This document shows, piece after piece, positions 5,625 through 12,121 of a stretch of DNA of 12,121 nucleotides. The notes beneath the pieces were generated by a model. The model saw only the letters and a list, made by a program, of their open reading frames with translations. It made no database searches and was not told the origin of the DNA. This DNA is from Methanobacterium sp. PtaU1.Bin097 (GTDB lineage Archaea > Methanobacteriota > Methanobacteria > Methanobacteriales > Methanobacteriaceae): contig MVQY01000148.1 in NCBI GenBank assembly GCA_002067325.1, positions 1 through 12,121 on the forward strand. The letters are read 5' to 3'. How positions within the stretch are numbered: the stretch's first letter is position 1; each line of letters starts with the position of its first letter. The translations under genes and the position numbers were made by a program.

Positions 5625-6700
5625 ATGCATTTAGTTCAAAAGAACCATGTCCGTGCGGGTAAAAGGGATTATAAGGCGCTTAAAATTCTTAGTAAACTAT
5701 CTAAAAACCTGTATATAATTACACTTTGTACACTGTTAGGCAGTGTTATGAGTTTAGTAACAATTTTTTACTATAGTTCTGTGTATCATTTAGTAAAAGA
5801 TAATGAGAATTATCAGCTTTTGCCCAGTCAAGTGGCTCAGCAAACCCTGAAAATAGTTGATCGTACTTTCAAATCATTTCTATGCTTATTAAGAGAACGT
5901 AAAAAAAGGAATTATAAAAAATCCATAGGGATGCCTAGATACCTTTCTAAAAATGGACATTTCATTTGTGTTTTCACCAAAGACATGATAAAAATAGAAG
6001 ATGACAAGGTCAGGCTATCCATGGGATGGAATTTCACAAAGAAATATGATGTAAGATATTTATTGATTTGGGTTTAGATAATTTTGCGGCTTGTATTTCA
6101 ACCAAGGGGACTTCCTTCATACTGGAAGGACGATGAATTAAATCGTTCAACCGTTGGTGGAATAAAGAAAAAGCAAAGCTACAATCCATCTACACCAAAC
6201 AAGGAATTAAAAAGGGTCGAAAACTTTGTTACCTCTACAGAAAACGAAAAAACACGATAAACGAGTATATTAACAAAAACGTGCACTATATAATACAGCA
6301 CTGCCTTAAAAACAAGATAGGGAACATTGTAATTGGTGAACTTAAAAACATCAAACAAGGAATTAATATTTGGGAGAAAGAACAACCAAAACTTCACAAA
6401 CATCCCATACACTCTATTTAAACAGAAGCTCAATCCAAATGCGAACTATATGGCATACAATACACTGAAACAAGTGAATCATACACTTCACAAAAATGCA
6501 GCACATGTGGAACCATAGACAAAACCAACCGAAAACACAGAGGTCTATACATCTGCAAAAAATGCGGAACAGTGATAAACGCTGATACAAACGCCGCAAT
6601 AAACATACTAAAAAAAGTAGTCCCCGAAGCCCCGCTAGGGGATTGTGGTACCGTGGACATACCCACTAGAATAAGAACACTCGACGTTAAACTTCTATAA
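5625..6700 (+). pseudogene. Degraded tnpB (IS200/IS605-type RNA-guided nuclease) remnant
   Basis: The only clear plus-strand gene body, a decayed TnpB. Recognisable family segments in order: MHLVQKNHVRAGKRDYK start (ATG 5625), YHLVKDNENYQLLPSQVAQQ, RTFKSFLCLLRERKKRNYKK, DLGLDNFAACIS with the first RuvC aspartate, IGELKNIKQG with the glutamate, a zinc finger CSTCG ... CKKCG, and DTNAAINIL with the last aspartate. Lesions: a TA insertion near 5712-5717; an opposite shift near the T6 run at 5764-5769; a junction at about 6057-6067 where some 60 family residues are missing and TAG 6075-6077 ends the frame; TGA at 6134-6136; a frameshift near 6366-6372 reversed near 6430 by one lost A. No tnpA is present. 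Its end lies 28 bases from the gins51 stop, convergent. Confidence 0.82.
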
Positions 6701-6727
6701 AACCCTTCCCCACAAGGGAAGGGTAGT
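6600..6727 (+). ncRNA. Possible omega-RNA remnant and right end of the tnpB element
   Basis: In TnpB elements the guide (omega) RNA covers the 3' end of tnpB and the element's right end. Here the stretch contains CCCC-GCTA-GGGG (6630-6641) and, after the tnpB stop, an 8-bp hairpin CCCTTCCC-CACAA-GGGAAGGG (6703-6723), followed by TAGTTCA where the element appears to end. CCCCACAA in this hairpin recurs at 5584-5591, near the presumed left end. The protein is dead, so this RNA is probably a relic. Boundaries are guesses. Confidence 0.4.
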
Positions 6728-8520
<1,793 letters not shown>

Positions 8521-8566
8521 TTTATCCTCCTGATTATATTATTTTTACACACCTAATTTAAGATTA

Positions 8567-8580
8567 TTTTTATAAAATAT
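8567..8580 (-). promoter_or_regulatory. Promoter of the pcn-gins51 unit
   Basis: On the minus strand ATATTTTATAAAAA forms a TATA box about 50 bases before the pcn ATG. The expected start is near 8545, leaving a short leader with AGGAGG. The box directly abuts the stop of the upstream membrane-protein gene. Confidence 0.55.
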
Positions 8581-8582
8581 AA

Positions 8583-9416
8583 CTATTTATCCTTTTTATT
8601 CATACCATGAGTTAGAGGATCATGGTTGGACGGATCACCATTGGACTTTTTTTGGTCATCCTTTGATTTAGGTTTTTGGTCATCCCCTTGTTTGGGATCA
8701 TCTTTTTCCCTTTTACCTTCCACTATCTCAAGATTCTGGTGTATTTCCCTAAGAAATTTACCCTCCAGTAATCTACGAGCAAAGACTGCAGCCAGTATCA
8801 GGAATGCCACCAGGACTAGGAATACAGAGAACATGGCCCCCTCACCAAAGATTACGTTGGAAGCAACCTGTTCTGTAGGGGTTAAACTGTAAATAATAGC
8901 TATTAGGATGAGGATAGCACTGATGGTTATAGCTACTCCTTTTATTATCTTTTCTTTCCTCTTCCTAAGCCATTGAGCAATTTCATGTGATTTTATATCT
9001 TCTACGATATGAAGAGTAGGTTCTTCTTCTGAAGTTTCAGCAATGGTACCTTTCTTTTCAGTTTGAGGAGTGCTTTCTTTAGTTTGAGGAACACCTTTTT
9101 TAGTTTTAGGAGTTTTCTCAGTTTTAGGAACACTATCTTCAGTTTTAGAAGCCCCTTCTTCCTTTTTAATCTTCTTTTTTTCAGGAAAAGGAGTTGAAAC
9201 TTTATCTTCAACTGAAGTTCTATCTTCAACCGGATCTTTATCTTTAGATTCTCCAGCCACGTCTTCAGGAGATTTTGAAGTTTTCAGATCCTCCTGTTTA
9301 CCAAGGTCATCCCCGAATAACGATTTTTTTAAGTTCCCAAAAAAGGAACCTTCTTCCTTTTTCTCCTCTCCAGTGTCCTTTTCCTTGGATTTTGGGGGTT
9401 TATCAACGCTTGGCAA
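8583..9416 (-). CDS. Unrecognised two-helix membrane protein with charged repetitive tails
   Basis: 277 residues of unknown family. The long N-terminal region (1-150) is highly charged: Lys/Glu/Asp-rich, with GSFFGNLKKSLFGDDLG (23-39) as a possible amphipathic stretch and Thr-Pro-Lys repeats at 91-122. Two hydrophobic helices follow, about 157-178 and 193-216, joined by a short loop. The C-terminal tail (220-277) is again charged. Both tails probably face the same side of the membrane, likely the cytoplasm given the Arg/Lys next to the helices (RKRKEK before the first, RRLLEGK after the second). The start is a TTG at 9416 with AGGAGA about 7 bases upstream; an in-frame stop lies just before it. 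It lies between tfs and pcn with its own promoter. I do not assign a function. Confidence 0.75.
   Translation of the reverse strand: MPSVDKPPKSKEKDTGEEKKEEGSFFGNLKKSLFGDDLGKQEDLKTSKSPEDVAGESKDKDPVEDRTSVEDKVSTPFPEKKKIKKEEGASKTEDSVPKTEKTPKTKKGVPQTKESTPQTEKKGTIAETSEEEPTLHIVEDIKSHEIAQWLRKRKEKIIKGVAITISAILILIAIIYSLTPTEQVASNVIFGEGAMFSVFLVLVAFLILAAVFARRLLEGKFLREIHQNLEIVEGKREKDDPKQGDDQKPKSKDDQKKSNGDPSNHDPLTHGMNKKDK
9051..9146 (-). repeat. Near-21-bp repeats in the membrane-protein gene
   Basis: The motif AGTTT(G/T)AGGA on the plus strand recurs at 9060, 9081, 9102, 9120 and 9141, a spacing of 21, 21, 18 and 21 bases. The coded units are of the form (K/Q)-T-(E/K)-x-x-(V/T)-P, for example KTKKGVP and QTKESTP, one unit having six residues. 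It resembles in period, though not in sequence, the repeat in gins51. Confidence 0.75.
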
Positions 9417-9454
9417 GGTAAGTTCTCCTGTGCTCGCTAAAATTTATCTGTTGG

Positions 9455-9472
9455 TTAAAAAATTTATAACCC
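9455..9472 (-). promoter_or_regulatory. Promoter of the membrane-protein gene
   Basis: The minus strand reads GGGTTATAAATTTTTTAA, a TATA element about 45-55 bases before the TTG start. The expected transcription start is near 9438, before the AGGAGA ribosome-binding site. Confidence 0.45.
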
Positions 9473-9503
9473 TTCCTATTATTTAATCTGGTGGGTAAAA
9501 ATT

Positions 9504-9821
9504 TTAATCATATTCCCGCCAGGTGTAGCCACATGCCGTGCACCTTAAAAATCTGGTTTCAGATTCATCTGCCCTTCGAGTTTGCTGCAGCCACCAGAAA
9601 GCCTCTTTATTTTTACATTTAGGACATATGGCCCTGGTGGTGGGCAGGGTTTTCACCTTGTCATCGGTGAAAATTATACTCTCCTTGGTATTTACTTCCT
9701 CGGAAACCTCATATTTCTTGATTAATTCCTTGGTTATCTTTCTTTCATATCCGCATTGTTTACAATGAAACTGTTTATCTTGAGGAAACATTACAGTTCC
9801 GCATTTTGGGCAAAACTCCAT
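9504..9821 (-). CDS. tfs: Transcription factor S (TFS), transcript cleavage factor
   Basis: 105-residue archaeal TFS, related to TFIIS and RNA polymerase subunit RPA12/RPB9. It rescues backtracked RNA polymerase by stimulating RNA cleavage in the active site. The N-terminal zinc ribbon uses C4, C7, C20 and C23 (FCPKCG ... HCKQCG). The C-terminal ribbon uses C66, C69, C94 and C97. The tip of its hairpin, TRRADESET (81-89), has the acidic pair D85-E86 needed for cleavage, so the factor looks active. The start is ATG 9821, with GGAGG about 6 bases upstream; a longer reading from TTG 9839 would translate the ribosome-binding site itself. The RNA polymerase subunit L gene is in the same cluster. 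Confidence 0.94.
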   Translation of the reverse strand: MEFCPKCGTVMFPQDKQFHCKQCGYERKITKELIKKYEVSEEVNTKESIIFTDDKVKTLPTTRAICPKCKNKEAFWWLQQTRRADESETRFLRCTACGYTWREYD

Positions 9822-9861
9822 TCGGGTCCTCCTTATCAAATCGATTTTATGATTTTTATGA

Positions 9862-9876
9862 TTTTATTTTTATATC
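9862..9876 (-). promoter_or_regulatory. Promoter of tfs
   Basis: The minus-strand sequence GATATAAAAATAAAA directly after the Nudix stop fits a TATA box. The predicted start near 9843 would leave a leader of about 20 bases. ATGATTTT-like repeats fill the plus strand between 9841 and 9868. Confidence 0.45.
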
Positions 9877-10284
9877 TTAAATACTGAAGGCATCTTTAAG
9901 TATTTGTTCATGGTCGAATGCCAGCTTGTAGGTAAGAGCTTCTTCGAACTTTATGCAAGCAACGTCCTGGGCATCTGAATCCGCTCTTAATTTCCCGCCT
10001 GTTTTCTGTGCTTTGTAGCATATGGTTACTGTGTGTCCACGGGGATCTCTATCTGGATCTGAATAAACTCCTGATATGCCTTTTAATTCTATATCTAATC
10101 CTGTTTCTTCTTTTACTTCCCGCAAAACCGCTGATTCAACTGTCTCACCGTATTCGACAAATCCACCGGGCAAGGCCCATGAACCTTTGTATGGATCATT
10201 TCTCCGCCTGACCAGTACTACCCGATTATTCTCACATAATATGATGGCATCAACGGTTAGAAAAGGGTGTTTGATAAAATACAC
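9877..10284 (-). CDS. Nudix hydrolase, ADP-ribose pyrophosphatase-like
   Basis: 135-residue Nudix hydrolase. The Nudix box spans residues 41-63: G41, E47, the REVKEETG core with R55, E56, E59, E60 and G62, matching the metal- and pyrophosphate-binding pattern. The segment SDPDRDPRGHTVTICY (75-90) downstream is typical of archaeal ADP-ribose pyrophosphatases such as the Methanocaldococcus MJ1149 type (from memory), which split ADP-ribose into AMP and ribose-5-phosphate. Other nucleoside-diphosphate substrates remain possible. The start is a GTG at 10284; a stop lies eight codons upstream and no other in-frame start fits, but AGGAA touches the start codon, so ribosome-binding-site spacing is poor. 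It follows the DUF99 gene by 47 bases. Confidence 0.87.
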   Translation of the reverse strand: MYFIKHPFLTVDAIILCENNRVVLVRRRNDPYKGSWALPGGFVEYGETVESAVLREVKEETGLDIELKGISGVYSDPDRDPRGHTVTICYKAQKTGGKLRADSDAQDVACIKFEEALTYKLAFDHEQILKDAFSI

Positions 10285-10331
10285 TTCCTGTTCTTTTAAA
10301 CTTTTTTAATTTGAGAGTATTTATTAACTAA

Positions 10332-10940
10332 TCAGGCATTCCCCTTCGATTCTCCAGTAACTACACCGGCAGCTATCAGATGCGCCACTCTTACTGGTTC
10401 GGGTATGGCGCTTCTCGTGGTGGAAAGCCTTATTATCTCCTCTGCATCTTCTATATCAATTCCATTTACCTGTATGTAGATGTCTTCCTCATTTTCTATT
10501 TTATAAACTGGCCCGGCATCTTTGATATCCTGCCAGCGCTCCTGCCAATCTTCAAATCGTTTTAAAGCCTTTTGAATCTTTTCAAAGTTAGGATATTTCC
10601 TCATTATAACAATGACAGGTATTCCTGTCTCTTCGTAAATTTTCTGGATGTTTATTACGTTGAAACCGCCGAAAGTCACCCCGTCCAGCATTATCACACC
10701 GAGCTGGTCTTTATGGCGGGTGCTGTTTACCATGTTGATTATCTTATCGGTGGCATCCCTTCCATCACCCTGGATAAAAGTCCGGAGCACACCATCCAGC
10801 CATTCTCCTGCTCGAAAAACAGTTCCAATTACTATCACAGGTTGGGTGGTATGTGCAGGAAATGGGGAATCATCTATGCCTAAAATTCTGATTTCTCTTT
10901 TGATGTTCCTGAATTTTTTATTTAGAGTAACTTCATTCAT
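10332..10940 (-). CDS. DUF99 (endonuclease dU-like) family protein
   Basis: 202-residue archaeal DUF99/UPF0215 protein. The family is now often labelled endonuclease dU-like and has an RNase H-like fold related to endonuclease V; I recall this rather than prove it. Conserved patches: LGIDDSPF (20-27) near the N-terminus, RAGEWLDGVLRTFIQGDGRDATD (about 43-65) and MLDGVTFGGFNVI (84-96), with aspartates at D23, D24, D59, D62 and D86 as possible metal ligands. VIVIMRKYP (109-117) is also typical. The ATG at 10940 has no visible Shine-Dalgarno, so translation may depend on the rpoL transcript or a short leader. It lies 74 bases after rpoL; the gap holds half of a duplicated segment. A role in repair of deaminated DNA would match the endonuclease Q homologue but is inference. 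Confidence 0.85.
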   Translation of the reverse strand: MNEVTLNKKFRNIKREIRILGIDDSPFPAHTTQPVIVIGTVFRAGEWLDGVLRTFIQGDGRDATDKIINMVNSTRHKDQLGVIMLDGVTFGGFNVINIQKIYEETGIPVIVIMRKYPNFEKIQKALKRFEDWQERWQDIKDAGPVYKIENEEDIYIQVNGIDIEDAEEIIRLSTTRSAIPEPVRVAHLIAAGVVTGESKGNA

Positions 10941-10966
10941 TTAGCATGAAAATGTGGGAAATTTTT

Positions 10967-11033
10967 GAAATTAAACATCGCTTTTTAGACTTGGGCTATT
11001 ATCGAAATTAAACATCATTTTTTAGACTTGGAC
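10967..11033. repeat. 30-bp direct repeat spanning the rpoL 3' end
   Basis: GAAATTAAACATC-xx-TTTTTTAGACTTGG-type sequence occurs at 10967-10996 and again at 11004-11033, 27 of 30 bases identical, offset 37. The right copy contains the last codons and TGA stop of rpoL; the left copy is in the intergenic space. The stop codon is not preserved in the left copy. Confidence 0.85.
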
Positions 11034-11320
11034 TTGGCTTTAGTCTTCTTTTTAGCCTTCTTTGGAGGGGTGCTTATCTCCTTTTTAAGTTCGTCGCACC
11101 GTTTTTTAATTGTCTCAGCGGCTTTTTTGAGTGATTTTCTGGGATTCTTTGCTTTCACGTACAGTTTGGGTTCGCCGATTATGGGGTGTTCCATGATGTA
11201 AGCTGCCGATTCTACGTCCTTATCTTCCATAAGGGTCTTCCTAAGGGCGTTGCAGAGTGTGTGTGACTCTCCGGTGATTTCTATCTCCAGTTCATTCTTG
11301 GTGTCCTTTATGATCTTCAT
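11015..11320 (-). CDS. rpoL: RNA polymerase subunit Rpo11 (RpoL)
   Basis: 101-residue subunit L, partner of Rpo3 (D) in the polymerase assembly platform, equal to the alpha N-terminal dimerisation fold of bacteria. Diagnostic residues: KNELEIEITGESHTLCNALR (8-27) and AAYIMEHPIIGEPKLYVKAK (39-58). The tail after about residue 83 is lysine-rich (PPKKAKKKTKAKSKSKK), longer than the usual subunit. The start is ATG 11320, one base after the csl4 stop, with GAGGG in the last csl4 codons as ribosome-binding site. A longer reading to 11368 would overlap csl4 and has no family support. The 3' end is partly duplicated downstream (10967-11033). Confidence 0.93.
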   Translation of the reverse strand: MKIIKDTKNELEIEITGESHTLCNALRKTLMEDKDVESAAYIMEHPIIGEPKLYVKAKNPRKSLKKAAETIKKRCDELKKEISTPPKKAKKKTKAKSKSKK

Positions 11321-11321
11321 G

Positions 11322-11891
11322 TTATCCCTCGTAATTTGAAGAGATCTTTCTCCTCTCTTTTCTTCCACATCTAGGGCATAGTACTTCGTTTTTACTCATC
11401 TGTTTCATGTACGCCCGGCAGTTGGTGCACATGGCCTTGATTACACCCAGTTCCTTTTCTGCAGTGGTTAAGTCCACGTTGTCCAGCCCTATAATTTTAG
11501 TTACCTTGGCCTCCACCAGGTCACCGATGTGGAATTCGTCGGTTAACTTGGCCACGTATCCTTTATCTGCCTGTGAAATATGGATTCCACCGGAAAAATT
11601 GGTAACTAAACTCCTCTTGGTGTCTTTAACCCCTTCAATCTTCATCAGGGCTCTCTGTCCCCTTACTTCAGATATCTGTCCGAAGACTACCACTCCATTT
11701 TTCAGTATAGAGGGGTAGTTGGTCTTGGGTATGATGGATATTCTTTTATTCCTGTTGTCCAGGGAGACGGTTCCTGCAACCAGGGACCTAATTTTACCTT
11801 CATCATCAAATGTCCAGTCTGCTGGATCATATTCCTCTGTTACTCCCAGAGCATCTCCTGGAAGAACAAAATCGCCAGTTTTAGTTTTCAT
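11322..11891 (-). CDS. csl4: Exosome complex subunit Csl4
   Basis: 189-residue archaeal Csl4, an RNA-binding cap subunit of the exosome, which degrades or tails RNA 3' ends with Rrp41/Rrp42. Domains: an N-terminal domain (1-60) with FVLPGDALGVTEEY (8-21), an S1 domain (about 64-145; GVVVFGQISEVRGQRALMKI ... GDLVEAKVTKI) and a C-terminal zinc ribbon with C155, C158, C172 and C175. The ATG is preceded by GAGGTGAA, a good ribosome-binding site. It leads the csl4-rpoL pair with a 1-base gap. Confidence 0.95.
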   Translation of the reverse strand: MKTKTGDFVLPGDALGVTEEYDPADWTFDDEGKIRSLVAGTVSLDNRNKRISIIPKTNYPSILKNGVVVFGQISEVRGQRALMKIEGVKDTKRSLVTNFSGGIHISQADKGYVAKLTDEFHIGDLVEAKVTKIIGLDNVDLTTAEKELGVIKAMCTNCRAYMKQMSKNEVLCPRCGRKERRKISSNYEG

Positions 11892-11967
11892 TGTTCACCT
11901 CAACCTAAAATAAGTTTTTAAATTTGTTGATTAGATAGTTAAATTGGGTTTTAGAACTAATTTTATT

Positions 11968-12030
11968 AGTCTATATTATTTATTTAAAGTAACTTTAATT
12001 GTTTTATTCACTATATATATTTAAATTTTT
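11968..12030 (-). promoter_or_regulatory. Promoter region of csl4-rpoL with a palindrome between two TATA boxes
   Basis: On the minus strand AAAAATTTAAATATATATAG (about 12011-12030) is a strong BRE/TATA-like element, and TTTAAATAAATAATATAG (about 11970-11987) is a second, about 80-95 bases before the ATG. Between and overlapping them lies TTAAAGT-A-ACTTTAA (11984-11998), a perfect 7-bp inverted repeat with a 1-base centre that could be an operator. Which box is used is not clear from sequence. Confidence 0.4.
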
Positions 12031-12031
12031 G

Positions 12032-12121
12032 TTACCGGGAAAATTCGGCACTGTAAAGTTTTTGTGGGTTAGGTGGTTTTGAGGTTTCTTGTGTCCCAGA
12101 TTTTTTTTCTTTGCCATATTC
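12032..12121 (-). CDS. Possible C-terminal tail of a gene entering from the right edge
   Basis: One minus-strand frame is open from the window edge to a TAA at 12034-12032 and codes a 29-residue tail: Lys/Glu start, then TSKPPNPQKLYSAEFSR. The stop falls directly before the csl4 promoter, as expected for a gene end. In related archaea dph2 often lies here (from memory), but nothing in these residues proves it. A second frame containing an ATG (about 12117) is also open to about 12010, so the choice is uncertain. Confidence 0.3.
   Translation of the reverse strand, partial: EYGKEKKSGTQETSKPPNPQKLYSAEFSR

Noticed and set aside
5517..6077. 186-aa plus-strand ORF as an intact membrane protein
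   Set aside because: The first 36 codons are noise before the real TnpB start at 5625, and the hydrophobic stretch around residues 65-85 comes from reading TnpB codons out of frame between two compensating shifts. The rest is TnpB text.
6333..6518. 61-aa plus-strand ORF
   Set aside because: Its middle (FGRKNNQNF, PYTLFKQKL) is a frameshifted piece of the tnpB pseudogene, not a separate gene.
9002..9229. 75-aa Leu/Lys-rich minus-strand ORF
   Set aside because: It is the second frame of the repeat-rich part of the membrane-protein gene; its Leu/Lys pattern merely mirrors the 21-bp repeat.
9822..9839. Longer TFS start from TTG at 9839
   Set aside because: The extra codons are the GGAGG ribosome-binding site itself; the ATG at 9821 gives the usual 105-residue family length.
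11321..11368. Longer RpoL start overlapping csl4
   Set aside because: The added 16 residues translate the csl4 end in another frame and do not fit the family N-terminus MKIIKD; the ATG at 11320 has a good ribosome-binding site.

Overview
The window comes from a mesophilic methanogenic archaeon, most likely Methanobacteriales (Methanobacterium-like). The reasons are archaeal-type information-processing genes (aIF2-alpha, S27e, L44e, Nop10, PCNA, Gins51, TFS, RpoL, Csl4, PAC2-family chaperone), AT-rich TATA/BRE-like promoters, GGTG/GGAGG ribosome-binding sites, several TTG and GTG starts, and poly-T terminators. I assign this from protein families and remembered gene order, not from a database search.

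Layout. Almost every gene reads on the minus strand, so the biological order runs from right to left. At the right edge is a possible gene tail (12032-12121). Then come csl4 (exosome), rpoL (RNA polymerase), a DUF99/endonuclease dU-like protein, a Nudix hydrolase and tfs (transcript cleavage factor). Next are an unrecognised two-helix membrane protein with a repetitive charged tail, pcn (sliding clamp) and gins51 (replicative helicase cofactor). A decayed plus-strand tnpB element (about 5625-6727) sits between gins51 and the next block. That block is rpl44e, rps27e, aif2a, nop10 and a PAC2-family proteasome-chaperone homologue, packed with overlaps or short gaps and apparently driven from one promoter region before rpl44e. 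A terminator follows, then an endonuclease Q homologue, a candidate 40-residue single-helix membrane protein that is easily missed, and an intact IS1-family insertion sequence (74-1290) with a -1 frameshift site.

How the genes fit together. This is an information-processing neighbourhood: translation (aIF2-alpha, S27e, L44e), rRNA modification (Nop10), transcription (RpoL, TFS), RNA decay (Csl4), replication (PCNA, Gins51), and two proteins linked to repair of deaminated DNA (EndoQ, DUF99). EndoQ ends in a PCNA-binding-like motif, and PCNA lies about 5 kb away. The accessory parts are the IS1 element, the tnpB pseudogene with a possible omega-RNA remnant at its right end, the small membrane ORF, and 21-bp tandem repeats in the genes on both sides of pcn.

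Most interesting points: the 40-aa membrane ORF with its own promoter and Shine-Dalgarno; paired 7-residue repeats in Gins51 and the membrane protein flanking PCNA; the C-terminal PIP-like motif of EndoQ; a local tandem duplication of the rpoL 3' end; and a tnpB pseudogene whose lesions can be read one by one. I did not see an unmistakably new multi-gene system.
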